From: Allorhodopirellula heiligendammensis
Lineage (GTDB): Bacteria; Planctomycetota; Planctomycetia; Pirellulales; Pirellulaceae
Direction of reading: 5' to 3'
Assembly: GCF_007860105.1 (NCBI RefSeq)
Contig: NZ_SJPU01000001.1
Location: 620,001-684,000, forward strand
Length of the DNA stretch: 64,000 bases
In this document: piece by piece, positions 27,391 to 37,254 of the stretch
Numbering within the stretch: position 1 is the stretch's first letter
How the letters are laid out: the number at the start of each line of letters is the position of its first letter
Notes under the pieces: generated by a model
Told to the model about the DNA's origin: nothing
The model's database searches: none
What the model saw: only the letters and a program-made list of their open reading frames with translations
Made by a program: the position numbers and the translations under genes

Positions 27391-29508
27391 ATGTCACTGT
27401 TTGACTGCATGCACGTCGCCTCGCTCTTAGCCGCGACGGACGACCCCGGTTATTTCGCTTCGTTGTTAAGCGGAACATGGTTGTGGGCCAAAGTGCTTTT
27501 GGGGATCGGCCTGGTCGTTTTCGTCCATGAACTTGGGCATTTTTTGGCGGCGAAGCTGTTCGGCGTCAAATGCGAAAAGTTTTACGTCGGGTTTGACGTG
27601 CCGCTGCAGATCGGTCCGATCAAATTCCCGCGGACACTTGGTAAATTCACCTACGGCGAGACCGAGTACGGCATCGGCATCATCCCGCTGGGCGGCTATG
27701 TCAAAATGCTCGGCCAGGACGACGACCCACGCAAAGCAGAAGAGGAGGCGCGTCGAATCCGCGAAGAGGGTGCCGACGGCGAACCCGCCAAACTCGATCC
27801 CCGCTCCTACCCAGCGAAATCTGTTTGGCAGCGGATGATCATCATCAGTGCCGGCGTTGTCATGAACGTGATTACGGGAATCCTATTCGCCGCCGTTGCA
27901 TACTTTTACGGTGTGCCCTACACACCTGCTATGGTCGGTGGCGTGACGCCTGGCGGTGCGGCTTGGGCGGCTGGGGTCCAGCCCGGTGGACTGGTTACCT
28001 CGGTGGCGGGAGGCGAAGACGATAACCAGATGCATTTCAGCAAAATGCAGCAGGAAATCATGCTCGGGGGCATGGACCACCCCGACCAAGCTGTCGATGT
28101 GCACGTCGCCTATGGGAGCGACTCGCGAGAATACGCCCTCACCCCACAGCCCCATCCGCTTGAGCCAAGCCTGCGGATGATCGGCATCTACGGTCCTGTC
28201 GGGTCAAAGTTGCCCACCAAGTTCTTCGCGACACCGGGGACTTCCGCCGCCAAGGTGCTGACGGAAGAAGATGCCGACGCGGAAGTGGTCAGTTGGGACG
28301 GCCATCAGCTCGATGCGGAAGCGCCGATGCCGATCGCACCGCTGCTCAATGAAATCTATAGCGCACCCTCCAAGCCCATCGAGTTGACGCTCGTTCGCGC
28401 CGACGGAAACCAGCACAGCGTGACGCTTTCGCCGCAGCGCGAGAAAGAGTTCGGTTTGCGGTTTAAAGTCGGTAAAGTCACCGCGTTGGTCGATGGTGGA
28501 CCCGCTCAAGCAGCGGGGATGGAGGTTGGCGATGAAATTGTCTCGGTCAACGGTGACGAAGCGATCGATTTGTACTCGCTCGTCCTGCGGTCGTGGCCTG
28601 CAGGCGAGGCTGTCGAAGTGACCGTCCGTCGTGGCAAGGATACCGCGGCCGAAACCAAGACGTTGTCAATCACGCCCGTCCAAACGCTGCAAACCTATCC
28701 GCCCGTTTCGCAGCTTGGCGAAACCATGGCCAGCACACCGCTCGGATTTGCTTACCACGCCGATACGACTGTCCAGAAAGTCACGTCGCCAAATAGCGAT
28801 CTGCAGGTAGGCGATGTGGTGAAGGAGGTTCGAATTCGGTTCGCCGATGAGAAAGATAAGACCTCGCTTGTCCAGGCATTTGGTGAGGCGGCGATTGAGC
28901 AGCTCCAGGAAGGCTGGGAAATCGGCCCGTCGATGCCGCTGGGCGTACTGATGGAAACGGTGCAGGTTTTGCCCGTTGGTACCGAGGTGCTCGTCAAAGC
29001 CACTCGACCTCCCGAGGGTTCTGTGATTGAGTCGACGATGAAGGTTCAGGTTTCTGAGCGAGACTGGTACGAGCGCGGACTGAATTTTGCTGAGGTTTCT
29101 CGGATTCAAACCGCCAGCTCAGTCGGCAATGCGATTTCCTTGGGGGTCCGTGAAGGCGTTCGGGGCCTCGAGCAGGTCGGTCGGTTCCTCGGCATGTTGG
29201 TGACCGGCAAAGTCCAACCCAAGTTTCTCGGCGGCCCCATTCGGATTGCTCAAATGGCCAGTCACGAAGCAAAACGCGGCATTTCTGCCCAGTTGCTGTT
29301 CTTGACCATGCTCAGCATGAACCTGGCGATCTTGAACTTCTTGCCGATTCCAGCGTTGGACGGTGGGCACATGATGTTTTTGATCGCGGAGGCCATTCGT
29401 GGCAAGAAGCTCGATGAGGCTCTTGAGATGCGGCTAACTTTCGCTGGCGTTTTAGCGCTGTTGGCTCTGATGATCTTTGTCTTTGCAAACGATATTCTGC
29501 ATCTGTGA
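27391..29508 (+). CDS. rseP: Enlarged RseP-type site-2 zinc metalloprotease (M50)
   Basis: 705 residues, about 250 longer than E. coli RseP. The first transmembrane helix carries HELGH (46-50) and the penultimate one LDG (656-658), the intramembrane zinc ligands. Between them lies a charged insertion with a DDDPRKAEEEARRIREEGA helix (about 110-130), a transmembrane helix (about 150-170) and an extended extracytoplasmic region. At least two PDZ domains can be read, one around 180-290 and a clear one near 355-430 (GGPAQAAGMEVGDEIVSVNG), with a further PDZ-like part near 460-560. It probably performs regulated cleavage of anti-sigma factors or remnant signal peptides. Confidence 0.9.
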   Translation: MSLFDCMHVASLLAATDDPGYFASLLSGTWLWAKVLLGIGLVVFVHELGHFLAAKLFGVKCEKFYVGFDVPLQIGPIKFPRTLGKFTYGETEYGIGIIPLGGYVKMLGQDDDPRKAEEEARRIREEGADGEPAKLDPRSYPAKSVWQRMIIISAGVVMNVITGILFAAVAYFYGVPYTPAMVGGVTPGGAAWAAGVQPGGLVTSVAGGEDDNQMHFSKMQQEIMLGGMDHPDQAVDVHVAYGSDSREYALTPQPHPLEPSLRMIGIYGPVGSKLPTKFFATPGTSAAKVLTEEDADAEVVSWDGHQLDAEAPMPIAPLLNEIYSAPSKPIELTLVRADGNQHSVTLSPQREKEFGLRFKVGKVTALVDGGPAQAAGMEVGDEIVSVNGDEAIDLYSLVLRSWPAGEAVEVTVRRGKDTAAETKTLSITPVQTLQTYPPVSQLGETMASTPLGFAYHADTTVQKVTSPNSDLQVGDVVKEVRIRFADEKDKTSLVQAFGEAAIEQLQEGWEIGPSMPLGVLMETVQVLPVGTEVLVKATRPPEGSVIESTMKVQVSERDWYERGLNFAEVSRIQTASSVGNAISLGVREGVRGLEQVGRFLGMLVTGKVQPKFLGGPIRIAQMASHEAKRGISAQLLFLTMLSMNLAILNFLPIPALDGGHMMFLIAEAIRGKKLDEALEMRLTFAGVLALLALMIFVFANDILHL

Positions 29509-30076
29509 TCGCGTTTGTGGGTTCAGGCAACTCTTTCAGTCTAGGACGTGTAAAGCGCCTCGCATGAGCACAAACATCACTTGATCGGCGGAGGTGTCCG
29601 GTGGACTTTCGCCGATTGTTTGGGGTCTCCGCTGAGAGGCTTCATGACTGCCCGTACAGCTGGTTGCTTCGACATGTGAGGGTGGGGGCGGCGGCATCAC
29701 GCGGTCTGCCGCGACCTGTGGAAAACTGGCGCGCTCAAACGTGGGCCGCAGCCATCCCGCCGGGAATGTCCAGTAAGGTGGATTAAGTCGCATTGTTGTC
29801 ATTTGAGGTTGACCTCGAAGCCGATATTGCCATGATAGAGAGGTGATCCGCCACCCCCGTACCACGGAGGAATCTCCAGGTCAGGTTGGGGGGCGTTTCC
29901 AACTGCAATTTTGTTGGTGTTTGTTCGATAGCCGCGTACCTCGTTGTTGGCTTGCCTGTGGCAGTCGGTATCGCGGAGGTTCGTGTATCGCTCGTCTCAT
30001 CCGGTCGCGGTGGTCTTGTCCATCGTTGGTTATCCGGCAGATGCCTCTTTTCCATGATTTTTGAGGATATTCTGTA
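29509..30076. other. Intergenic, 568 bp upstream of a DUF1559 gene
   Basis: No convincing gene. A small perfect hairpin CGCGG-TCTG-CCGCG sits at 29701-29714. A 109-codon minus-strand frame at 29536-29865 is open but proline-rich, with no ribosome site, and is not called. The last 150 bases are probably leader of the DUF1559 gene. Confidence 0.4.
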
Positions 30077-31243
30077 ATGAGTCGCAATCAATCTCCCCGG
30101 CGTCCGGCCTTCACACTCGTCGAGTTGCTGGTAGTGATCGCTATCATCGGCGTGTTGGTGGGGTTGTTACTGCCCGCAGTCCAAGCGGCCCGTGAAGCGG
30201 CCCGCCGGATGTCCTGCAGCAATAATTTCAAGCAATTGGGTTTAGCCCTGCATAACTATCACTCCGCCTACAAGCAATTACCGCAGCAGGGCGGTGGTTC
30301 GGGGCAGCCTACCGACAACCAGGCCAAAAGTAACAAATCCCGGCTGTCCGCGATGGTTGGCTTGACTCCGTTCTTTGAACAGCAAGCCGTTTGGCAGCAG
30401 GTTTCGAATCCATACCAAGCTGCCAACGGAAATATTTGGCCAGCGATGGGGCCGGCCCCGTACAACACGGCATATGTGCCTTGGCGAACTCAGATCGCCA
30501 CCCTCCTGTGTCCCTCGGACGTGGCACCCAACGGGCAAGTCGCGACAGGTCAATTGAACTATGGCTTCAGCTTCGGAGATTCGTTCTGGAACTGTAACAA
30601 CACCCGAAACAATGCGGGCAAGCCACTTAATATCGGCCAGCACCGTGGGTTTTTTAAGGACCGCTTCGTCAGACGCTTTCGGGACTGCCTCGACGGGCTG
30701 AGCAATTCCATCCTGATGGCCGAGATCCAGCGAAGTAGCGGCACACGGGAGCTCGCCGGAGACGCCTTGGTGCGAAATGGCAGCGGCAGCACGATGCGCA
30801 ATAACCCCAAAGCGAATGTTTTGGAGTTTGCACGTGATCCGGAGCGTCCGCTGTTCTATAAGCCAGGGGTCACGTTGGCAGTTGACACGAGCGGTGCGAA
30901 AAACCGGTTTCGCGGGTCGAACTGGGCTCAAGGCGAGCCGATGATGAGTGGTGTCGGGCAAACTCTACCGCCGAACTCAGCTAACTGCGTTCGGGGCAAT
31001 GGCGATGCCAATGGACCCGGCGGCATCTTTTCAGCGGGCAGCCGCCACCAGGGTGGTTGTCACGTCCTGATGGGTGACGGAGCGGTCAAGTTCATTACAG
31101 AGAGCGTTGACACAGGCAATACAAGCCAGGGGCCTATCGGTACGACTGCACCGGGAGCGCCACCGGCGGGATCGGCCAGCAACTACGGAATCTGGGGCGC
31201 CGCAGGCAGCATCGCAGGCCGAGAGACCACGTCGCTCGAGTAA
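30077..31243 (+). CDS. DUF1559 protein with type IV prepilin-like N-terminus
   Basis: 388 residues. Begins with a basic leader, then [19 protein letters not shown], the class III/type IV prepilin methylation motif and hydrophobic helix, followed by [20 protein letters not shown], the planctomycete hallmark of this family. The central part matches DUF1559 (SBP_bac_10): [37 protein letters not shown] and [17 protein letters not shown] at the C-terminus. These proteins are highly multiplied in planctomycetes; they presumably form pseudopilin-like or surface structures, though function is not established. GAGG (30062-30065) precedes the ATG. A second paralogue lies at 60624-61817. Confidence 0.93.
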   Translation: MSRNQSPRRPAFTLVELLVVIAIIGVLVGLLLPAVQAAREAARRMSCSNNFKQLGLALHNYHSAYKQLPQQGGGSGQPTDNQAKSNKSRLSAMVGLTPFFEQQAVWQQVSNPYQAANGNIWPAMGPAPYNTAYVPWRTQIATLLCPSDVAPNGQVATGQLNYGFSFGDSFWNCNNTRNNAGKPLNIGQHRGFFKDRFVRRFRDCLDGLSNSILMAEIQRSSGTRELAGDALVRNGSGSTMRNNPKANVLEFARDPERPLFYKPGVTLAVDTSGAKNRFRGSNWAQGEPMMSGVGQTLPPNSANCVRGNGDANGPGGIFSAGSRHQGGCHVLMGDGAVKFITESVDTGNTSQGPIGTTAPGAPPAGSASNYGIWGAAGSIAGRETTSLE

Positions 31244-31333
31244 GTCTCGGTGGGGGTGTTGGGATCGTGACGTGTCGGTGATACTGAGCCCTCACGTTAC
31301 GTTGAAACAGCCCTCGGGAATTGCTTAGCACGC

Positions 31334-33247
31334 ATGTGTGGAATCACTGGTTCGGTATGGCTCCGCGACCATCATCGCGTTGACGACGCGTTGATCTCGC
31401 GGATGACTCACGTGATTTCCCACCGGGGGCCCAATGACGCTCAGGTGTGGGCGGATCGATCGCACCGCGATGCCAGCGGAAATCCGATGGGCGTGGCGCT
31501 TGGATTTCGTCGCCTGTCGATTATTGACGTCGCCGGATCGCGGCAACCAATGGCCAACGAGGACGGCCGGGTGCGGATGGTCTTCAACGGCGAAATTTAT
31601 AATTATCGGGAGCTTCGCCAGCGCCTCCAGGGTTCGGGGCATCGTTTCGCTACCGAGGGCGACGGCGAGTCGATTCTCCATCTTTATGAAGATCTCGGTA
31701 CGGACTGCTTCGCGCACCTCAACGGCATGTTTGCCATTGCGATTTGGGACGCCAAGCAAAATCGCTTGGTGCTCGGGCGAGATCGAATTGGGCAAAAACC
31801 GCTGTACTATTCGTTCAAGAACGAGCGACTCGTATTCGGCAGCGAGCTGAAGTCACTCGCCGCAGTCCCAGGCGTCTGCGAGCAGATTGATCCAGCGGCG
31901 GTAGATCAGTTCTTGACCTATCAATACATCCCTCACCCCGGCACGATCTGGAAGGGAGTCCACAAATTGCCTCCAGGGCATTTTGCAGTACTCGATAGCC
32001 AGGGGTTCCGGGTCCAGCGGTATTGGGATTACGACCCCTCGCGTGAGATCGCCATTTCGCATGGCGATGCAGTCGAGCGCATGCGAGAATTGCTCAGCGA
32101 CTCGGTGCGAATGCGAATGCGGAGTGACGTCCCGCTGGGGTCGTTTCTTTCAGGCGGAATCGATTCCTCGCTAATCACGGCGTTGGCAGGAGACCACACC
32201 GAGACGCCGCTGCGGACGTTCAGCATTGGTTTCCCGATCGCCGATTTTGACGAGACGGCTTATGCCGCTCAGGTGGCGAAACACCTGGGCACCGATCACA
32301 CCCGGTTCGAGGTTACCCCCGACGCGATCGAGATTCTAGACAAATTGGTGTGGCATTATGATGAGCCGTTTGGCGATTCATCGGCGGTGCCGACCTGGTA
32401 TTTGTCCGAGTTGACACGCCAGAGTGTCACCGTGGCCTTGTCAGGAGATGGCGGGGACGAGCTGTTCGCCGGATACGATCGTTACCGAGCATTATGGCTG
32501 AGTCAAAAGATCCAACGGTTATTCCCGGTGCATCGCGCACCTGGGATGGGGTTGATTCAGCGTCTGCCCGACTCCAATCGCCGCAATAGCGTGGTGCGGC
32601 GGGGGAAGCGGTTTCTCGAAGCGATTGGCCAACCAACGGTTCGACGGTATATGAATTGGTTGCAGATTTTTCCCGAGTCGCTGCGGGCCTCGCTATACAG
32701 GGATGACTTTTTTGCGGAGCTTCCCGACGAGGACCCGGTCGCGTTCCTGGAGTCGGCGTGGGAACGCAGCTCAGGACGCGATCTCGTCACGCGGGCTTCG
32801 ACCGCCGACGTGCTTTCGTACCTGCCCTGTGACCTAATGACCAAAGTTGACATTGCTTCGATGGCCCATGGTCTCGAAGTGCGACAGCCAATGCTCGATT
32901 ACCGGGTGGTGGAGTTCGCCGCTTCCCTGCCGGTGCGATACAAGTTCCGGGGCCGCCGCGGAAAACTATTACTCCGCGATGCATTTGGCGACCGCATTCC
33001 TGCCTCAATATTCACACGGCCGAAAATGGGCTTCGGTATCCCAATCGCAAATTGGTTCCGCGACGAATTCCGGGACTTGTTAGGCGACACGATGCTGGCC
33101 CCGGACGCAAAGATTCATCGCTTCTTCCGTCCCGAAGCCATCGCAGCGCTCGTTGCCGCCCACCAATCCGGTGAGCAGAACCACGGCTATCGCTTGTGGA
33201 GCCTCTTGATTTTGGAGACGTGGATGCGTCAGACCCAGGGCGTGTAA
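31334..33247 (+). CDS. asnB: Asparagine synthase (glutamine-hydrolysing)
   Basis: 637 residues. MCGITGS begins with the catalytic Cys2 of the class II glutamine amidotransferase domain (1-~200), with NGEIYNY and GDGESILHLYE. The C-terminal synthetase domain has the ATP pyrophosphatase loop LSGGIDSSLITALAG, SIGFPIADFDET and SGDGGDELFAGY. This longer form (AsnB type 1, ~620-640 residues) is often linked to exopolysaccharide or capsule clusters rather than to bulk asparagine supply, but no such genes adjoin it here. Preceded by 90 bases after the DUF1559 gene. Confidence 0.93.
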   Translation: MCGITGSVWLRDHHRVDDALISRMTHVISHRGPNDAQVWADRSHRDASGNPMGVALGFRRLSIIDVAGSRQPMANEDGRVRMVFNGEIYNYRELRQRLQGSGHRFATEGDGESILHLYEDLGTDCFAHLNGMFAIAIWDAKQNRLVLGRDRIGQKPLYYSFKNERLVFGSELKSLAAVPGVCEQIDPAAVDQFLTYQYIPHPGTIWKGVHKLPPGHFAVLDSQGFRVQRYWDYDPSREIAISHGDAVERMRELLSDSVRMRMRSDVPLGSFLSGGIDSSLITALAGDHTETPLRTFSIGFPIADFDETAYAAQVAKHLGTDHTRFEVTPDAIEILDKLVWHYDEPFGDSSAVPTWYLSELTRQSVTVALSGDGGDELFAGYDRYRALWLSQKIQRLFPVHRAPGMGLIQRLPDSNRRNSVVRRGKRFLEAIGQPTVRRYMNWLQIFPESLRASLYRDDFFAELPDEDPVAFLESAWERSSGRDLVTRASTADVLSYLPCDLMTKVDIASMAHGLEVRQPMLDYRVVEFAASLPVRYKFRGRRGKLLLRDAFGDRIPASIFTRPKMGFGIPIANWFRDEFRDLLGDTMLAPDAKIHRFFRPEAIAALVAAHQSGEQNHGYRLWSLLILETWMRQTQGV

Positions 33248-33333
33248 CCTACCGCAAACCCACTGGCGATCAATTCGCTATCTCGCATTCTCGCACTCTG
33301 CTGCTAACTCCGCCCCCTCAGCCATGGGACATC

Positions 33334-33531
33334 ATGCTCGGTTCGACTCGCATCTATTTACTGGGGATCTGCACTGGTGTTGGGATGACGTTGACGCTTC
33401 TTGCAGCTGCAGCAAGGCTCGGGTTTCTCGCATCCGATGCGTTGCTTGACCTCGGTTGCCTTGTCTCCGGGGTTCTCCTTTTGCTGGCCAGTATCGTGTT
33501 GTGGTTGCGTGGCAGGTCGACCATCCTGTGA
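33334..33531 (+). CDS. Possible small two-helix membrane protein
   Basis: 65 residues from ATG 33334, 87 bases after asnB. It consists almost entirely of two hydrophobic helices (about 8-30 and 36-57) with a short basic end, LRGRSTIL. A longer frame starting inside asnB (33196) exists but its first 46 residues look non-coding. No ribosome site is clear and no family is recognised, so this is a tentative call. Confidence 0.4.
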   Translation: MLGSTRIYLLGICTGVGMTLTLLAAAARLGFLASDALLDLGCLVSGVLLLLASIVLWLRGRSTIL

Positions 33532-33750
33532 ACGAGATGGCTCGTCGTCGCACCCATTGCCGCTATTACTTCGTTGCCGCCACTCACTCCGCCGCCGCGC
33601 TCGTGAGTTGTCAGCGACAATTGCCTGGCGTCACTCACGGCTTGCGTCCTTAGAAGACGACTGCCCTCAGCATCGCCCTCACATACAAACGACAGCGCAT
33701 TGAAGCCGCTGGTGTGAACCGGCCATTCGAAATTTCACGCTCGCCATGAC

Positions 33751-35136
33751 TCAATCGTTTTCCTCGTTCATGGGGCCTAAGTGAATCAGCTTCTTATTCA
33801 CAAATTCGAGGATGCCGAGATGAGAGAGTTCACGCCCGTACCCGGAATTCTTAATACCTCCGAATGGCAGCTCCGCCTGAGAGTTCGTCGGTTGATTGAG
33901 GAACACCATGCCAGTTTCGATTTGCTCAGCGACGCGGCGTCCACGCTCCACGTCTTTGGTGTAAACACTACCACCGAGTCCGTACGATGAGCGATTCGCA
34001 AGTTCGATCGCGGCAGCTTCATCCTTCACCACATAGATTGTCGCGACGGGGCCGAAGAGTTCCTGGTCGAAAGTCGGCGAGTCTGGCGTGACCCCTGTCA
34101 GGATAGTCGGGTTGAAGAAAGCGCCCTGGCAATCCGGTCGATCGCCTCCCAGCAACACCGTCGCCCCGGCGTCGATCGCGGATTGAACTTGCTTATGTAG
34201 CTTGACCGCAGCATCTTCCGTCGATAGTGGCGACAAGGTGGTGTCATCATCGAGCGGGTCTCCCAGTTTGAGGGAGGACATCGCCCTTTTAAAACCTTCG
34301 ATAAATGCGTCAGCGACAGCTTCAACCAGGATGAATCGCTTGGCGGCGACGCAGGATTGACCGGCGTTGACAATTCGCCCTGCGACCGCCAGCTCGATAG
34401 TCTTTTCGAGGTCTGCATCTTCGAGGACAATGAAGGGATCGTTACCACCCAACTCCAAAACCGAACGCTTCAAGTTCTTTCCAGCGAGGGCTGCGACCGC
34501 CGCTCCTGCCTTTTCGCTGCCAGTCAGTGAAACGCCTTGCACTCGTGAGTCTGAGATGATCGATTCGACGGTCTCCGTAGAAATGAATAGATTCGTGTAA
34601 ACGGCTTCGGGCAACTCGCTCTGAGCAAACAGTTGCGAGATTGCTTCGGCGCACTGGGGCACGTTGCTGGCGTGTTTAACCATCACCGTGTTGCCAGCCA
34701 TGATGTTCGGCGCAGCGAACCGCGTAACCTGGTAGAAGGGAAAGTTCCACGGCATGACGCCCAACAAGGCGCCGATTGGCTCGAAATGGATATACGCGTT
34801 GGCTTCGACGTTCTCCATAGGTTGGTCGGCGAGGAACGTCTCCGCGCCGTTCGCATAGAATTCTGCAATCTCGGCGCAGTATTCGATTTCCCTACGACTC
34901 TCCGAGATTCGCTTGCCCATGTCGAGCGTGATCAGTCGAGCGAACTCGTCGGTCTGCTGACGGAGTTTCGCCGCAAAGGTGAGCAGAACCTTCTGCCGTT
35001 CGCGAAACGTGGTTTGACGCCATTTCCCATAGGCGTCATGCGCCTGAGCGACGGCATTGAGTGCTGCGTCCTCTGAGAGCGGCGTGAATGTTTGGAGCGT
35101 TTGATTGGTTGCGGGATTGATGCTAGCGATGGTCAT
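33751..35136 (-). CDS. NAD(P)-dependent aldehyde dehydrogenase (succinate-semialdehyde type)
   Basis: 461 residues from the ATG at 35136 (MTIASINPATNQTLQTF); an upstream in-frame start at 35280 would overlap a repeat element. Signatures in order: MPWNFPFYQV for cofactor binding, GSEKAG, general base Glu228 in LELGGNDPF and catalytic Cys262 in NAGQSCVAAKR, then NQPTNSQAELPFGGIKNSGYGRE cofactor/tetramer features (given here only as a region near 420). The short ~460-residue form with this N-terminus matches the succinate-semialdehyde dehydrogenase subfamily. AGAGG precedes the start. Possibly stress-induced, given the small gene upstream, but that is inference. Confidence 0.88.
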   Translation of the reverse strand: MTIASINPATNQTLQTFTPLSEDAALNAVAQAHDAYGKWRQTTFRERQKVLLTFAAKLRQQTDEFARLITLDMGKRISESRREIEYCAEIAEFYANGAETFLADQPMENVEANAYIHFEPIGALLGVMPWNFPFYQVTRFAAPNIMAGNTVMVKHASNVPQCAEAISQLFAQSELPEAVYTNLFISTETVESIISDSRVQGVSLTGSEKAGAAVAALAGKNLKRSVLELGGNDPFIVLEDADLEKTIELAVAGRIVNAGQSCVAAKRFILVEAVADAFIEGFKRAMSSLKLGDPLDDDTTLSPLSTEDAAVKLHKQVQSAIDAGATVLLGGDRPDCQGAFFNPTILTGVTPDSPTFDQELFGPVATIYVVKDEAAAIELANRSSYGLGGSVYTKDVERGRRVAEQIETGMVFLNQPTNSQAELPFGGIKNSGYGRELSHLGILEFVNKKLIHLGPMNEEND

Positions 35137-35199
35137 GATTGGTTCCTCTGGTAATCGGCAATTGAGTGTGGGGGGCATACCACGGGCCGTGCTTTGACT

Positions 35200-35312
35200 G
35201 CCTGTTGATCTTCTAAGGCGACCCGTCAGCGAGGCAGTTTGTCTCGTCCCTCGCATGTACCACGGTATGCATTGGTGCATTTGGACGGCGAAATCAACTA
35301 TCTCAACAGCCT
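35200..35312. repeat. ~110 bp palindromic repeat, family B copy 2
   Basis: Bounded by GCCTGTTGA (35200-35208) and opposed CTCAACAGCC (35302-35311). The internal pair GCGAGG / CCTCGC is at 35229-35234 and 35249-35254, the same nested plan as the copies at 11299 and 57187. Confidence 0.6.
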
Positions 35313-35337
35313 GTCAAGCACGCCTGCTTCGGCGCGA

Positions 35338-35640
35338 TCAACGCGCCGCCGCTACGACGTCAAAGCCGGCTTGCTTGGCGCGATCAAGCAGCGGTTGCGA
35401 CGGTTCGGTGGTCGCAGTCGCCACGACCTGAGTACCTGGAGGCAGATCGACAGGGCGGTAAACACGCCGAGTCGCGTCTTCGACCAGCAACGGAAGGCCA
35501 TCGCCAATCTCTTGATGCTCGTCGGTCAGAATGCCGGTGTGAACGCTGTCTGCATCGGTACCTGCAATGTCACTGCGACTACGTACGCCAGCGTCGTGAG
35601 AGAAGGGTTGGTGCTGCCAATGAACGGTGAGGGTGGCCAT
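35338..35640 (-). CDS. Hypothetical 100-residue protein
   Basis: 100 residues from the ATG at 35640, with a good AGGAG about 8 bases upstream on the minus strand. The sequence starts MATLTVHWQHQPFSHDAG and ends DRAKQAGFDVVAAAR; it is soluble, with no signal peptide, membrane helix or cysteines. No family recognised. It lies between the aldehyde dehydrogenase gene and a divergent, broken release-factor-like gene. Confidence 0.55.
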   Translation of the reverse strand: MATLTVHWQHQPFSHDAGVRSRSDIAGTDADSVHTGILTDEHQEIGDGLPLLVEDATRRVYRPVDLPPGTQVVATATTEPSQPLLDRAKQAGFDVVAAAR

Positions 35641-36065
35641 AACGGATGCTCCTAAAAGTTGAATACAGGTGGGGATGTTGCTGCGTGTCTTCGAACTTCT
35701 GTTGTTCACTGCAGCTGATAACCACGACGTCGGGGCGGCAAACGCAATGCATGCAGTCGCTCATGATGGGTCGCTGACACTGGTGAGTGCCTCGCTCATG
35801 CACTTGAGCGGCTGCTGCACCAGACGAGCGACGAACGCCTGACATGAGGTTGGTGGTTGCAAACGATGTACCATGCTTTGGCGTTAAAGTCGGTGCTTCG
35901 TTCTTGGGCGTACTGAAAGTGCGGTATTGGAGGGTCGCTGTTCGCTTCATCTGGTTTTCACTAAAGATGCCGTCGGGAGTGCGTCTAACGGGGTTCGTTT
36001 CCCGGCATCGTAATTGCTGGGGGGTTTGGGGACTGAATTCAATCCTCAAGCCTGGAGAATCATCT
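35641..36065. other. Intergenic, 425 bp between divergent genes
   Basis: Separates the 100-residue hypothetical (minus) from the broken baeRF gene (plus). Open frames here are not codon-like and overlap each other. Presumably holds both promoters; no clear elements seen. Confidence 0.35.
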
Positions 36066-36741
36066 ATGCTCGCGAAACTTACCCAGCAAGATCTCATCGA
36101 ATTGATCGGCAAAGAATCGGGGCGGTGCGTGTCGATCCTCATGCCCACCTACGAGAGCGGGCCTGAGACGGCGCAGAATTCGATTCGATTCAAAAACCTA
36201 GCGACGCAAGCGATTGAGAATACGAGTGACAGCTGTGAGAAATTGCAGCACCGACTTCAGGAACTATCTCGTCTCGGACAGGATGACAACTTTTGGCAGC
36301 ACCAATCGGCTGGCCTTGCGATTTTTGTATGTGAGCATGGAGAGCAGAGGTTTTGGCTACCACAATCGCCACGAGAGACGGTGTACGTCGGCAAGGAGTA
36401 TTGCGTCGAGCCGGTTGCAGCAATGGGGTCAGTCGTTGCTCAACCGATCGACTGAGGAGCTGAAGGAAGTACTGGGCACTGCCATCGCTCGCGACATGGG
36501 ATCGCGAGATATTCTGGACATCTTGCCGCAAGCCGCAGCAGGTCGAGTTGCCACCTTGATGTTAGGAAATAGTGGCGTCATCCGGGGAACCTTCGACCGA
36601 TCAGCGCGATCAGCGCAGCTAGTCGACGAAGGTCAGTCAGACTTGGTTAACCTCGCCGTTCGAGAGACATTGCGAACTGGCGGACAAGTAGTACGAGAAC
36701 ATGGCGACTCAACTCAGGTTGCGGCGATCTATCGGTTCTAA
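36066..36741 (+). pseudogene. baeRF-type (bacterial eRF1-like) gene with an internal deletion and frame change
   Basis: The first frame (36066-36455) starts MLAKLTQQDLIELIGKESG and includes CVSILMPTYESG, NSIRFKNLATQA and DNFWQHQSAGLAIFV, which is the start of the bacterial homologues of archaeo-eukaryotic release factor 1. It stops soon after VYVGKEYCVEPV. The C-terminal end of the same family continues in the +1 frame from about 36415 to 36741: LQQWGQSLLNRSTEEL, DILPQAAAGRVATLMLG, and VNLAVRETLRTGGQVV. Intact members are about 370 residues; here roughly 120 residues of the N-terminus are joined to about 105 of the C-terminus, so some 150 central residues are missing. Almost certainly non-functional unless programmed frameshifting occurs. 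Confidence 0.75.
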
Positions 36742-37254
36742 GCAACGACTTTGTGAATCCACTTGGCACCACCCGCGGCCATCAACGCTAGATCAATGGC
36801 ACAGGTAGGGCATGCCCAGAAGCCTCCGCTCGGGCCGGCAAGAGACGGTGGACGGACGAGAACTTGTTTGCGCTCGCGGCAGACACCTGGTCTCCACGGG
36901 GCCGTGTAGCCGACCATCTTGGAGCTATTTGTTCGATCGAATCATGTGAGGGAGGGTTGCGGCATGTTGCCCTCCCGCAACGTCAATCAGAGATTGTTTC
37001 AACCTGCAGCGACGATTCAGCAAGCAGGATTAGTAGCCATCCCGGTTGCGATCCGATCGGCGGGGCCTGTACCTGATTGTCTACCGCGAACAGGATTCGT
37101 CCTCCGCTTTCTGCCTCGATGAGGCTCCTCACGCCTTCCTTTGGGCTGGCACAGAACATGCATAAGCCTTCTGGCTCGAGCGATTGAGCATTTCGGCGGA
37201 GGTCATCCTACGAAGTGCGGCATTGCGTCTGCCAACCTTTTGTGGAGCCCCCCG
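36742..37254. other. Intergenic, 513 bp
   Basis: Two overlapping short frames (36864-37076 and 36919-37122) are open but show no homology-like pattern and no ribosome site. An imperfect hairpin GGAGGG / CCCTCC is around 36951-36975. Presumably leader and promoter of the dehydrogenase gene. Confidence 0.35.

Noticed and set aside
29536-29865. 109-codon minus-strand frame upstream of DUF1559
   Set aside because: Proline-rich, no ribosome site and no family resemblance; left as intergenic.
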